Below, piece by piece: positions 16,450 to 25,863 of a stretch of 64,000 nucleotides of DNA. This DNA comes from Pedobacter paludis (GTDB lineage: Bacteria > Bacteroidota > Bacteroidia > Sphingobacteriales > Sphingobacteriaceae). The notes under the pieces are model-generated. The model was given only the letters and a program-made list of their open reading frames with translations. It made no database searches and was not told where the DNA came from. Position 1 is the first letter of the stretch; each line of letters begins with the position of its first letter. Made by a program: the position numbers and the translations under genes. The stretch covers positions 1 to 64,000 of the forward strand of contig NZ_QGNY01000001.1 of assembly GCF_003173575.1 (NCBI RefSeq). The letters are read 5' to 3'.

Positions 16450-17559
16450 ATGAGTAAAGAAAAAGCCGAACAGTTATTGAAAAAATTTGTTGAGGGCAGA
16501 TGCACACCTTACGAAAAGGCAATTGTAGAGTCTTGGTATATTTCTTTTTCTACTGAACAAAAAGTTTCGATTGAAGACGAAGATTATGAGGGAATGAAAG
16601 CCGAGGTATTTCAGTCTGCACTTGCACAAAAAACTGTTACCTCACAGAAATCTTATCGCTTATGGCCACGATGGGTTGCGGCTGCCGGTATCGTAATTGC
16701 AATATCGGCAGGGTTGATGCTTATGAAAACTAGAAGCACTCCTGCAATGGTTACAGCATTTGAAACTCGACACATTAAGGCCGGGAGCAGCAAGGCAGTA
16801 TTGGTTCTCGCTGATGGCACACAGATTAACCTTGGAGAAGCGCTTTCAAGAACACCGGTTTTGATTGGTAAAACTCAGGTTGCATTGGATGAAAGCGGAC
16901 GACTTGTTTATCAGGCATCGGAAAAGGGGGGAGTGAGTACCGATTTCAATACCATTTCGACACCCTTGGGCGGACAATATGAAATTATTTTGCCAGATCA
17001 AACCCATGTTTGGTTAAATGCATCCTCTTCCTTACGTTTTCCAACTCGCTTTAACGGAGATTTTAGAACCGTAAATCTTACCGGAGAGGCCTATTTTGAA
17101 GTGGCACATAATGCTGCTCAACCCTTTCATGTAAACAGTAACGGACAATTGATCGAAGTTTTAGGCACTCATTTTAATGTAGAAAGTTATACGGGAGGAG
17201 CTACCATATCAACGTTGTTAGAAGGAAGCGTTCGCATCAACAACAACGTGCTTTTACACCCTGGCGAACAATCGGTGAATGATGGACTAAAAATTATCAC
17301 ACAACCTGCGATAACTGGTGAGGCAACTGCGTGGAAAGATGGAAAATTTAAGTTCACAAACAAAAACATTAAGGTTATTATGCGGGAGATTGCAAGGTGG
17401 TATAATGTAGAGGTAGCCTATCAAGGTGATGTTGACGGCAAAAGTTTTTCTGGTAGCGTTTCTCGATTTGATCAAATCCATAAAGTGCTTAACCTATTGG
17501 AATCGACAAATACCATTCATTTTAAAGTAGAAGGAAGGAGGATTACCGTTATGCCATAA
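16450..17559 (+). CDS. FecR-family anti-sigma regulator
   Basis: 369 residues. Cytoplasmic N-terminal sigma-binding part (1-75), one membrane helix WVAAAGIVIAISAGLMLM (about 76-93), and a periplasmic FecR domain with TPLGGQYEIILPDQTHVWLN (about 175-195) and VNLTGEAYFEVAH. The C-terminal segment (about 295-369, DUF4974-like: FTNKNIKVIMREIARWYNVEV) is a secretin/TonB-like signalling fold that meets the STN domain of the partner SusC. Encoded between the sigma factor and its transporter. Confidence 0.93.
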   Translation: MSKEKAEQLLKKFVEGRCTPYEKAIVESWYISFSTEQKVSIEDEDYEGMKAEVFQSALAQKTVTSQKSYRLWPRWVAAAGIVIAISAGLMLMKTRSTPAMVTAFETRHIKAGSSKAVLVLADGTQINLGEALSRTPVLIGKTQVALDESGRLVYQASEKGGVSTDFNTISTPLGGQYEIILPDQTHVWLNASSSLRFPTRFNGDFRTVNLTGEAYFEVAHNAAQPFHVNSNGQLIEVLGTHFNVESYTGGATISTLLEGSVRINNNVLLHPGEQSVNDGLKIITQPAITGEATAWKDGKFKFTNKNIKVIMREIARWYNVEVAYQGDVDGKSFSGSVSRFDQIHKVLNLLESTNTIHFKVEGRRITVMP

Positions 17560-17685
17560 TGCTACCAAACAAAACGGTGACCAAAAAAAAGCTAGGAGCG
17601 CTTCGAACCACCCCTAGCAATGAACGGGCATCTTAAATATTGCGACTAAACAACAATCTAATTTAAACCCATACCATTCAAATAT

Positions 17686-20600
17686 ATGAATTTTTGCGTT
17701 CGTAAGCGTGGGGATAATTCCCACCTTATTCAAAAAATACTGCTCGTTATGAAATTAGTTATGATTATGCTGACCATAGCCATTGTTCAAGTAAGTGCAA
17801 AAGGCTTTGCTCAGAAAATCTCCCTAAATGAAAAAAACATACCCTTAGAAAAGGTAATTGATCTGATTAGAGCCCAAAGCGGATATGACTTTGTATACAA
17901 TGATCAAGATGTAAAAAATACCAGTTTGGTAACTGTTCACTTAAATAATGTTGATCTTAAAAAAAGTCTGGAAATCTGCTTTAAAGGGCGTGATCTAGAT
18001 TTTGAAATCAAAGAAGGAACCATTGTAATCAAAAAAAAGGTAAAAAACATCGAGGATAAACTGTTTAATCTCTTCTCGGCCTTTGCCAGTGTAAAGGGAA
18101 CCGTAATCGGACCTGATGGCAATCCACTCCCAGGGGTTATTATCCGAAATAAGGATAAAGTAACATTGGGTTCATCAAACTCAAACGGAGAGTTTTCTCT
18201 CGATGTACCAGAGGGAACGGTATTGTCCTTTTCGTACGTCGGTTTTAAAACACAAGAAATTGTAGTTGGCAAAACAAATAAAACCTTGGTGATAAGCTTA
18301 GAACAAGATATTTCTAAGTTAGACCAAGTATCTGTAGAGGGTTACCGAAAAGGTTCTCGGCGTAATGGTACTGGTAACCTATCCGTAATTACCAGTGAGG
18401 ATTTAGAAAAACAGCCAGTACAAAACCCATTGCAAGCATTAGAAGGCCGAATTCCGGGTATGATTGTAAATCAGACCAGTGGAGTTCCGGGAGCCAGATT
18501 AAATGTTCAGGTTCGAGGCCGATCAAATTTTGATAAAAATCTATCCTCTGATCAGCCCTTATTTATTTTAGACGGTGTACCAATGGCTGCGGGCAATGAG
18601 AAAGTTAATTTATCTGCTGGTCCTTTTGGTTCTGCCTTAACTGACGGATTAAGTGCTTTTTCGGGTATTAATATGGCCGATATAGAAAGTATAAATGTTT
18701 TAAAGGATGCCGATGCTACTGCGATTTATGGAAGTCGAGGTGCTAATGGTGTAATCCTCATCACAACCAAGAAAGGCGCACCCGGACGAATGTCGATTAC
18801 CGCAGGCGTTTATTCTGGAGTAAATACTGTTACTAAACTCACCCCAATGTTGAATACCGAGGAGTATTTAACTATGCGGAATGAGGCTTTAGCTAATGAC
18901 AAGCTGATTAAAACCAATGGTAATGCATACGACCTTTTGTTATACGACCAGCACAGGTACACGAACTTTCCAGAACTTTTGCTTGGAGAAAAAGCCTCGA
19001 CAACTGATGCCCAGCTTACCGTATCGGGTGGTTCAAAATACAGTCAATATCGAATTGGCGGTGGCTACCATAAAGAAGGAACGGTTTGGCCTGGAGATAA
19101 AACCAGTGATCGGGCATCGTTAAGTTTTAATATGAACTCCATGTCGAACAACGAAAAGTTTACGGCAAACCTATCTGGCATGTACAGTGTGGGCAACAGT
19201 AATTTAACCGCTGTAGATTTAGCTAGTGCTGTGATTTTGCCTCCTAACTATAGGCTTTATGATAACAATGGCAACCTATCTTGGAACGAGGGTAACTTTA
19301 ATGATGGAAGGACCAATCCGTTGGCGCAACTTAATCAGTTATATGTTTCCCAACTCTCTAATCTCAACGGTAATCTGGTACTCAATTATAAAATTATTAA
19401 AGATTTGGTATTAAGAAGTAGCATGGGATATAGTGCTACCTACAATAACGATAGAAGAATTACGCCGATTACAGCATGGAATCCATTATCGACCAATACT
19501 GGAACAATGACACTGGGTAACAACTCTTTCAAAAACTGGATTATAGAACCCCAAGCGGAATATACCCACAACATTTCTAAAGGAAAGCTAAATGTGCTTG
19601 CTGGGGCTACCTATAACAAAAGAAAAACAAATTCAGAGGCCACCAGTGCAACAGGTGCCACCAGTGTAGATTTAGCCGGCTCTATTAAGGCTTACACAAC
19701 CTATACCCCAACAAATACCATTACACAGTATAACTATCAGGCATTTTTTGGAAGGATAAACTACAACTGGGAAGATAAATACATCATTAACTTTACAGGA
19801 AGAAGAGACGGATCGAGCCGTTTTGGACCTAATTACAGGTTCTCGAACTTTGGCGCTCTTGGTGTGGCCTGGGTGTTCACCAACGAAAAAGCTTTAAAAT
19901 CAAATACCACATTAAGTTATGGTAAATTAAGGGGCAGTTTTGGTACCACGGGCAATGATCAGATTGGTGAATATACTTATTTAGATAGCTGGGCCGGAGG
20001 AAGTACCTATAACGATTCGACAACTTTAGCCACTACAAAGCTTTACAACCCAGATTTACACTGGGAGCGTAACAACAAAATGGAACTGGCCTTAGAACTT
20101 GGTTTCTTTAAAGATCGAATTTTATTCTCTGCATCTGCTTATCGCAACCTCTCATCCGATCCTTTGGTAAGCTATGTATTGCCACGTACCACAGGATTCG
20201 GATCAATTGTAAGAAACCTAGATGGTGTGGAAGTAGAGAATAAAGGATTGGAAATTACCTTAAGTACCCAAAATATGGTTAAAACCAATTTTAGATGGTC
20301 TACTGATATCAACTTAACCATCCCAAAAAATAAATTAAAGAAATATCCAAACTTAGCCAATTCTTCTTATGCCAATAGCTATATAGTTGGTGAATCATTA
20401 AATAGTATTATTGTTGGGCAATATCTAGGTGTAGACCCAAATACAGGTTTGTACACCGTAAAAGATGTTAATGGCGATGGACTGGTTTCAAGCGCAAACG
20501 ACTGGGCTTTAATGGGCAATACCGATCCAAAATATTTTGGAGGTGTAAACAATACTTTTTCTTACAAGGGCATTAGCCTTAGCTTTTTCCTTCAATTTAC

Positions 20601-21015
20601 AAAGCAATTGGGAAGAGATTGGAGAAACGGCGCTGTACTTACGCCAATTGGCACGGCCAACAATGTACCTACCCTGGCACTCGACAGATGGCAAAAGGTA
20701 GGAGATGAAACAAATGTTCAAAAATTTACCACTAATACAGGTAGTTTAACGGGCACATCTGGTTTGTATGCTGGATTTTTCTCAAATCTATATTATGTAG
20801 ATGCTTCATTTCTGCGTTTAAAAAATGTTTATGCCTCCTATAACGTTCCGATTAAATTGTTAAATAAAGCACATATATCTTCGCTAAAAGTATACGTACA
20901 AGCGCAAAACCTTTTTGTAATCACCGGATATCAGGGATCAGATCCTGAAACGCAAAATTATACCATAATGCCTCCACTACGTACGGTTACCGCTGGTTTA
21001 CAATTATCACTTTAA
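17686..21015 (+). CDS. SusC/RagA TonB-dependent transporter with STN signalling domain
   Basis: 1109 residues. After the signal peptide (ending KGFAQ, about 45) comes an STN domain (about 50-115, with IPLEKVIDLIRAQSGYDFVY), a carboxypeptidase-regulatory-like beta sandwich (about 130-205, VKGTVIGPDGNPLPGVII), the plug (GRIPGMIVNQTSGVPGARLN, then LKDADATAIYGSRGANGVILI, the SusC signature), and an outer-membrane barrel ending VTAGLQLSL. The STN domain lets substrate binding signal to FecR. With SusD 12 bp downstream it imports an unknown ligand. A GCTAGG/CCTAGC hairpin (17591-17618) lies in the gap before it. Confidence 0.95.
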   Translation: MNFCVRKRGDNSHLIQKILLVMKLVMIMLTIAIVQVSAKGFAQKISLNEKNIPLEKVIDLIRAQSGYDFVYNDQDVKNTSLVTVHLNNVDLKKSLEICFKGRDLDFEIKEGTIVIKKKVKNIEDKLFNLFSAFASVKGTVIGPDGNPLPGVIIRNKDKVTLGSSNSNGEFSLDVPEGTVLSFSYVGFKTQEIVVGKTNKTLVISLEQDISKLDQVSVEGYRKGSRRNGTGNLSVITSEDLEKQPVQNPLQALEGRIPGMIVNQTSGVPGARLNVQVRGRSNFDKNLSSDQPLFILDGVPMAAGNEKVNLSAGPFGSALTDGLSAFSGINMADIESINVLKDADATAIYGSRGANGVILITTKKGAPGRMSITAGVYSGVNTVTKLTPMLNTEEYLTMRNEALANDKLIKTNGNAYDLLLYDQHRYTNFPELLLGEKASTTDAQLTVSGGSKYSQYRIGGGYHKEGTVWPGDKTSDRASLSFNMNSMSNNEKFTANLSGMYSVGNSNLTAVDLASAVILPPNYRLYDNNGNLSWNEGNFNDGRTNPLAQLNQLYVSQLSNLNGNLVLNYKIIKDLVLRSSMGYSATYNNDRRITPITAWNPLSTNTGTMTLGNNSFKNWIIEPQAEYTHNISKGKLNVLAGATYNKRKTNSEATSATGATSVDLAGSIKAYTTYTPTNTITQYNYQAFFGRINYNWEDKYIINFTGRRDGSSRFGPNYRFSNFGALGVAWVFTNEKALKSNTTLSYGKLRGSFGTTGNDQIGEYTYLDSWAGGSTYNDSTTLATTKLYNPDLHWERNNKMELALELGFFKDRILFSASAYRNLSSDPLVSYVLPRTTGFGSIVRNLDGVEVENKGLEITLSTQNMVKTNFRWSTDINLTIPKNKLKKYPNLANSSYANSYIVGESLNSIIVGQYLGVDPNTGLYTVKDVNGDGLVSSANDWALMGNTDPKYFGGVNNTFSYKGISLSFFLQFTKQLGRDWRNGAVLTPIGTANNVPTLALDRWQKVGDETNVQKFTTNTGSLTGTSGLYAGFFSNLYYVDASFLRLKNVYASYNVPIKLLNKAHISSLKVYVQAQNLFVITGYQGSDPETQNYTIMPPLRTVTAGLQLSL

Positions 21016-21026
21016 TTATTCCTATT

Positions 21027-22454
21027 ATGAAGATCAATCATATTTACAAAAAAATAAGCCTAAGCATTATCATGTTGGTATGTTTTAGCTTCTCTGGTTG
21101 CAAAAAGTTTGTAGACATTCCAGAACCTATTGATACCATTCCATCTGATTTGGTATTTACCAGCGATTCGAAAGCTGATGCCGCCGTACGCAATCTGTAT
21201 CTGAACATGGTAGGCGGTGTAAACGCCGGTTTTGGCGGCGGATTGCAAATTGCCTTGGGCGTAAGTTCAGACGAGCTTACTGTTACCGTGGCCACCAACC
21301 AATTTAACGATTTTTTTATCCATACTGTAAATGCAGGCACAACAGCCAACGCCAATCAGTACAACCCATTATATTCGATTATTTATTCTTGCAATGCCAT
21401 AATTGAAGGGATTACCAAGGCACCTGCGGGCATGACTGCAGCAGGCAAGGCTCGTTTTATGGGTGAAGCGAAGTTTATTCGTGCCGCGATGTATTTTTAT
21501 TTAATTAATATGTACGGAGATGTACCAATGCCAACCACAACAGATTACGTAGCGAATAGCAATATCGCCAAAACGCCACTGGCTCAGGTTTATGAATTAA
21601 TTATTAACGATTTAAAATTCGCTCAAACCAATTTACCAGCACCCTACTTAAATCCTACACAACGTTTTAGAGCAAATCGCTATTCGGCAAGTGCGTTATT
21701 ATCAAGGGTATATTTGTATCGACAAGATTGGGTAAATGCCGAGTTAATGGCAACTGAAGTTATAGATGCGTTAAATGGTGCTAGTAAGTTTTACGATTTG
21801 GAAACCGATTTAAGTAAAACTTTCTTGATTGGAAGCAAGGAAGCTATTCTGCAAATGCCCCCAATATCGACCATTAACTATACTTATGAGGCTTTCTCTT
21901 TCATATCAACAGGTGTACCCAACTATCAGATTTCTGATGCGCTTTATGCAACATTTGAACCGGGAGATCTTCGGAAAACCAATTGGATTAAAACAAATAC
22001 AATAACCACTGGAGGTGTACCCAAAGCCTATAATTTCCCCTTTAAATATAAGATCAACAGTGGTGCTGGAGGTGCGAAAACAGAAGGGACGGTATTCTTA
22101 AGGATCAGTGAGGTATATTTAAATCGGGCAGAAGCTAGGGCACAACAAAATAAATTAGCTTTGGCTATTTCAGATCTGGACGTTATAAGAGGCCGCTCGG
22201 GAATCACCAAAATTGCCATAACCAATCCTTCAATAAGTCAGGCCGACCTCTTAAGCACTTTGGCACACGAGCGTTTTGTAGAACTCTTTCAAGAATTTGG
22301 TCATCGCTGGCTGGATTTGAAGCGTACAGGTAAAGCAGATGAGGTGTTAAAAAATACACCCAATTGGAGACCAGAAGCCAAGCTTTTCCCTTTTCCGGCT
22401 AATGAAATTAAATATAATCCATCATTAATTCAAAATCCAGGTTACTCGAATTAA
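21027..22454 (+). CDS. SusD/RagB outer-membrane lipoprotein
   Basis: 475 residues. Lipobox in CFSFSGCKKF (Cys about 26). SusD fold signatures: AKFIRAAMYFYLINMYGDVPMP (TPR-like helices, about 150-170), LSRVYLYRQDWVNAELMA and the C-terminal RGRSGITK and LAHERFVELFQEFGHRWLDLKRTGKA stretch, ending LIQNPGY. It forms the lid over the SusC channel and captures ligand at the cell surface. No CAZyme lies next to it, so the ligand may not be a glycan. Confidence 0.95.
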   Translation: MKINHIYKKISLSIIMLVCFSFSGCKKFVDIPEPIDTIPSDLVFTSDSKADAAVRNLYLNMVGGVNAGFGGGLQIALGVSSDELTVTVATNQFNDFFIHTVNAGTTANANQYNPLYSIIYSCNAIIEGITKAPAGMTAAGKARFMGEAKFIRAAMYFYLINMYGDVPMPTTTDYVANSNIAKTPLAQVYELIINDLKFAQTNLPAPYLNPTQRFRANRYSASALLSRVYLYRQDWVNAELMATEVIDALNGASKFYDLETDLSKTFLIGSKEAILQMPPISTINYTYEAFSFISTGVPNYQISDALYATFEPGDLRKTNWIKTNTITTGGVPKAYNFPFKYKINSGAGGAKTEGTVFLRISEVYLNRAEARAQQNKLALAISDLDVIRGRSGITKIAITNPSISQADLLSTLAHERFVELFQEFGHRWLDLKRTGKADEVLKNTPNWRPEAKLFPFPANEIKYNPSLIQNPGYSN

Positions 22455-22478
22455 TAATTAATTAATATAAAGATCATC

Positions 22479-23744
22479 ATGATGAAAAATATAGTTTATC
22501 TTTTTTCTTTGTTTGCGTTACTTGCATTTAAAGGTTTTAGCCAAACAAAAACTGCAGATAGTGTGAAGAAACCGGTATATGTACCAAGTCCCGTTTTAAA
22601 GGGCTTTTATTTGGTTAAGGGAATTCCCGAACGGCTGGAAATTTACAACAATTCGCTGAAGCAATATCCCGACACTGGCAGGTCTGCTGGAATCGGTTAT
22701 AATTATGCCCGGATTACCTTGGCAACAGATTATGCAGCACTAGGAGATTTTAAAACAGCGGAGAAGTGGGTAAATCTTACAGCCAAAGATTACCGGAATG
22801 ACGCCATCCTACATGTAGCTGAACAGGCCACCAAAAACGGAAATTTTGAATACGCAGGTAAAACGCTGAAACCAATAATTGATAGTATTGGCCTGGCGGG
22901 ATTAAAATCCAGAAAATCTTATGAAGCTTATAATGCCTTAGTAGTGGTTTATGCAAAAGTGCTTAAGCACAGTAATCAAAATAGTGAACTGGTTAAATAT
23001 ATTGGGCCATTATATTTAGGGAAAGGTAAGGTTATTTCTTCAGATCAGATGAGTCTGGTAATGACCAAGCCAGAAAATTATGATTTTCAATCCAATTTAA
23101 TGTTTACATATGCCAATGCTTTGGCAGCAACAGGAAAAAGTGAATCTGCACTACAGATTTTAAGCTACATGAGCACAAGCGGTATGTATAGTTCTCCAGC
23201 TTTAAAAGAAACGATTTCAAAAATAACGGCAACATCACCAAACGGGAAAGCTTTCTATCAAAAGTTTACCGATTCACTTATTCAGGCTTCTACGAATAAA
23301 CTTTTAGCTTTTGCTCAGTACAAAGTGGATGTTAATGGAAAGCCGATAGATTTTAAATCGTTAAAAGGAAAATATTTTCTTCTTGATTTTTGGGGAAGCT
23401 GGTGTGGACCATGTAGAGCAAGCCACCCACATTTAAAAGAACTTTACAACAAGTACAAAGGATCTGGATTCGAAATTGTGGGCATTGCTCAAGAATCTGG
23501 AAATAACTTGGTAATTGCCCGTTCAAAGTGGACGGAGGCTATTGCCAAAGACGGTTTGACATGGCTTCAGGTTTTGGATAATGAAAATATCAAAGCATTT
23601 AGTGCCGTTAACGAATTTGCTGTTACTGCATTCCCAACTAAAATACTTTTAGATAAGCAAGGTAATGTTATTGCAAAATATGTTGGAAATGGTGTAGGGG
23701 GCGAAGGATTTACGCAGAAACTGGCCGAGATTTTCGGAAAATAG
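22479..23744 (+). CDS. Exported TlpA-like thioredoxin-fold protein with N-terminal helical region
   Basis: 421 residues with signal peptide ending FKGFSQ (about 22). Residues about 50-275 are a helical, TPR-like region (YARITLATDYAALGDFKTAEKWV). The C-terminal TlpA/ResA domain (about 285-420) begins with DVNGKPIDFKSLKGKYFLLDFWGSW and holds the redox motif WCGPC, then the cis-Pro turn VTAFPTKILLD. It probably reduces disulfides in the periplasm. SusC-SusD-TlpA groups driven by FecI/FecR are common in Sphingobacteriaceae, though the substrate is unknown. Ends with a strong terminator. Confidence 0.88.
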   Translation: MMKNIVYLFSLFALLAFKGFSQTKTADSVKKPVYVPSPVLKGFYLVKGIPERLEIYNNSLKQYPDTGRSAGIGYNYARITLATDYAALGDFKTAEKWVNLTAKDYRNDAILHVAEQATKNGNFEYAGKTLKPIIDSIGLAGLKSRKSYEAYNALVVVYAKVLKHSNQNSELVKYIGPLYLGKGKVISSDQMSLVMTKPENYDFQSNLMFTYANALAATGKSESALQILSYMSTSGMYSSPALKETISKITATSPNGKAFYQKFTDSLIQASTNKLLAFAQYKVDVNGKPIDFKSLKGKYFLLDFWGSWCGPCRASHPHLKELYNKYKGSGFEIVGIAQESGNNLVIARSKWTEAIAKDGLTWLQVLDNENIKAFSAVNEFAVTAFPTKILLDKQGNVIAKYVGNGVGGEGFTQKLAEIFGK

Positions 23745-23785
23745 AATTTATAATCTACCTAAAGAAAAATTCTACATCCTTATTC

Positions 23786-23815
23786 AAAAAGCAGTTCTTT
23801 AAAGAGCTGCTTTTT
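23786..23815 (+). terminator. Rho-independent terminator of the sigma/SusCD/TlpA locus
   Basis: AAGCAGTTCT pairs with AGAGCTGCTT around a short TTAA loop, with A's before and TTTTT after. Confidence 0.85.
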
Positions 23816-23893
23816 GTTCTTAAAGGCAATTCCATCATTCGCAACGGAATTTTTATCCCAAACCATAAATCAATTCAAAATTTTTCTAATTTT

Positions 23894-24412
23894 TTAAACC
23901 AGATCCTTTTTCATTGAGATTAATCTAATTGAAGCCTGTTTAGGTTCGCCGAAGCGGCCACTAATGTCTTCAAATGCAATTGATGTTCCGGTTGGCACAT
24001 AACCATGGCGTTCATACCATGCTATGAGTTCTATGCGTGTACTTATAACGGTTATAGCGATGTGGCTGCACTTATTTTTTAATGCGAAAGCTTCTGCCTC
24101 AGTTAATAATAATTTACCGATGCCTTTGCCCTGTGATACTGGAGATACAGCAAACATGCCTAAATACAGCTCTGGCTTTTTTACTTCAAGATTAACAGTG
24201 CCTAAAATATGGCCATTATGATCGGTGTATTTTAATATGCTGATGTTGTTCTGCTTAAAATAACCGGCTAAACCAGGTTCATCAATTCGAATGCCACCTA
24301 AAATTTCTTCCTCGGTTGTCCAGCCTTTTTTAGATTCTTCGCCACGGTAAGCAGAATTGATTAATTTATTTAACGCAGGTATATCTGCTGTTGTTGCTTT
24401 GGTAATGGACAT
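23894..24412 (-). CDS. GNAT-family N-acetyltransferase
   Basis: 172 residues from the ATG at 24412. A longer frame to 24463 exists, but a -7 box (TATTTTCG, minus strand, 24432-24439) lies inside it and the GNAT fold starts right at MSITKATTADIPALNKLI. The acetyl-CoA loop is VSPVSQGKGIGKLLLTEAE (about 92-110), and motif B is ELIAWYERHGYVPTG (about 131-145). Substrate unknown. Gene order with the VOC gene (71-bp gap) suggests possible cotranscription. Confidence 0.88.
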   Translation of the reverse strand: MSITKATTADIPALNKLINSAYRGEESKKGWTTEEEILGGIRIDEPGLAGYFKQNNISILKYTDHNGHILGTVNLEVKKPELYLGMFAVSPVSQGKGIGKLLLTEAEAFALKNKCSHIAITVISTRIELIAWYERHGYVPTGTSIAFEDISGRFGEPKQASIRLISMKKDLV

Positions 24413-24431
24413 ATTGTAGAACTCTAGGCCG

Positions 24432-24439
24432 CGAAAATA
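24432..24439 (-). promoter_or_regulatory. -7 box of the GNAT gene
   Basis: Minus strand TATTTTCG, one mismatch to TAnnTTTG, 20 bp upstream of the ATG at 24412. It decides against the longer start at 24463. Confidence 0.45.
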
Positions 24440-24483
24440 ACAGAAATTATTGACGCTCTCCATCTAGCTCAGGAAAGATTTTT

Positions 24484-24873
24484 TTACTTCCATTTTAAAA
24501 TGTTAAACTTATGACCATCAGGATCAGCAAAGGCACAGCCGTACATTCCCTGAAAACTTTCTGGCTGACTAAATACATTGCCACCTGCTTCTTTTACTTT
24601 TACCGCCCAATCATTTACTTCAGCTTCGGTTTCGGCAGAGATCGAAAACATCACCTCATTTCCTTGCTTTAAATCGGCCAATTCGCCCTTCATTCCATTT
24701 TTTAAACTATCTTCTTTAAAAAAATGAATCACAAAATCCTTTTCGCCAAATAAAAAGCTGGTTAATTCTTCGCTTTCTGGTCCAGTGTTTTTCTTAAAGC
24801 CAAGCTTGCTGTAAAAAGCCTCGGTTTTCTTTACATCTTTAACACCTAAATTTGCCCAAATTTGTACTTTCAT
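24484..24873 (-). CDS. VOC-superfamily (glyoxalase/bleomycin-resistance-like) protein
   Basis: 129 residues. Paired beta-alpha-beta-beta-beta modules: VKDVKKTEAFYSKLGFKKN (about 8-26), then VKEAGGNVFSQPESF and a final YGCAFADPDGHKFNILKWK (about 110-128), which carries the usual DPDGH metal-end motif. Small cytosolic VOC proteins of this sort are usually of unknown substrate. The 207-bp gap to the next gene (24874-25080) shows nothing recognisable. Confidence 0.88.
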   Translation of the reverse strand: MKVQIWANLGVKDVKKTEAFYSKLGFKKNTGPESEELTSFLFGEKDFVIHFFKEDSLKNGMKGELADLKQGNEVMFSISAETEAEVNDWAVKVKEAGGNVFSQPESFQGMYGCAFADPDGHKFNILKWK

Positions 24874-25080
24874 ATCTGTAAATTTTATTTTGTTACAATA
24901 ATATAGAACGCTACCGCTTTTAAGTTATTGGATATCAAAAAGCTTGACCTTAGTTTTAAACGTAGTTGTTCATCACAAATTTCTATAAAATATCTATACA
25001 GTGTAGGTGGCATTAGCGCCAAGTTGTGGGTGTAAAGATGACAAGTAATTGATCGGATTTTATACGAAAAAAATTTATCG

Positions 25081-25863
25081 CTATGCGTTTTTTAATTGCG
25101 AGGCATATTCTAACGGATTGATACCGAAGTACTTTAAAAAGTTTTTTCCAAAAATACTTTGCGAGTTATACCCAACCATCTGAGCTACCTCAAAAAGCTT
25201 TAAGTCGCTTTCTGCAATTAATTTGGCTGCCTTTTTTAGGCGAACTATATTGACAAGATCCTTGGGTGTAACATCAGAAATTGCCTTCACTTTGCGGTAA
25301 AAGGTGGGGCGACTCATATTCATGTGATAAGCCAATTGATCGATTTCTAAATTTGTGTCTTTTATGTTTAGGTGAATGTATTCTTCTACCTTTTTCATAA
25401 ACATTTCATCTGTTTTAAGATGTGTAGTAATCCAGCTATCTTCAAAAGGCGTGCTGGCAAAATGTTCTCTAACTTTGAATCGGTTTTTTAAAAGATTGGC
25501 CACCTGAAGTAAAAGGAATTCGGGAGAAAAAGGTTTTTGAACGTAAGCATCTGCACCAACTTCCAAACCAGCAATTTGTGCCTGATAGGTATTTTTAGAT
25601 GTTAAAAGTATTAGCGGGATGTGGCAATAATCGATATCTGATTTTATTTGCTGGCAAAATTCAAAACCATCAATTCCGGGCATCATAATGTCGCTAATAA
25701 TCAAATCGATAACATTGTTCTTTAATATGGCTGAAGCCTGTTCTGCATCTTCGGCCGTAACCACATCATAGCCATCGCTAAAAATCTCCGTCAAAAAATC
25801 GAGTATGTCTTCACTGTCATCAATGATTAAGATTAGATCGGTTTTTGTTAAATTTTTTTCCAC
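25081..25863 (-). CDS. Response regulator with AraC-type DNA-binding domain (C-terminal half of a split HTCS)
   Basis: 260 residues from a GTG start at 25861-25863. Receiver domain about 8-125 with acidic pocket IIDDSED, phospho-acceptor Asp in DLIISDIMMPGIDG (about 58) and the LTSK and KPFSPE switch residues. AraC domain about 150-255 with QLAYHMNMSRPTFYRKVK and LFEVAQMVGYNSQSIFGKNF. In Bacteroidota these two domains normally form the C-terminus of the hybrid two-component sensor; here they are a separate gene overlapping the sensor gene by 16 bp. Probable activator of the polysaccharide locus that starts at 29664. Confidence 0.92.
   Translation of the reverse strand: MEKNLTKTDLILIIDDSEDILDFLTEIFSDGYDVVTAEDAEQASAILKNNVIDLIISDIMMPGIDGFEFCQQIKSDIDYCHIPLILLTSKNTYQAQIAGLEVGADAYVQKPFSPEFLLLQVANLLKNRFKVREHFASTPFEDSWITTHLKTDEMFMKKVEEYIHLNIKDTNLEIDQLAYHMNMSRPTFYRKVKAISDVTPKDLVNIVRLKKAAKLIAESDLKLFEVAQMVGYNSQSIFGKNFLKYFGINPLEYASQLKNA

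Noticed and set aside
23894..24463. Longer start for the GNAT gene at 24463
   Set aside because: A -7 box lies between 24463 and the ATG at 24412, and the added residues do not belong to the fold.
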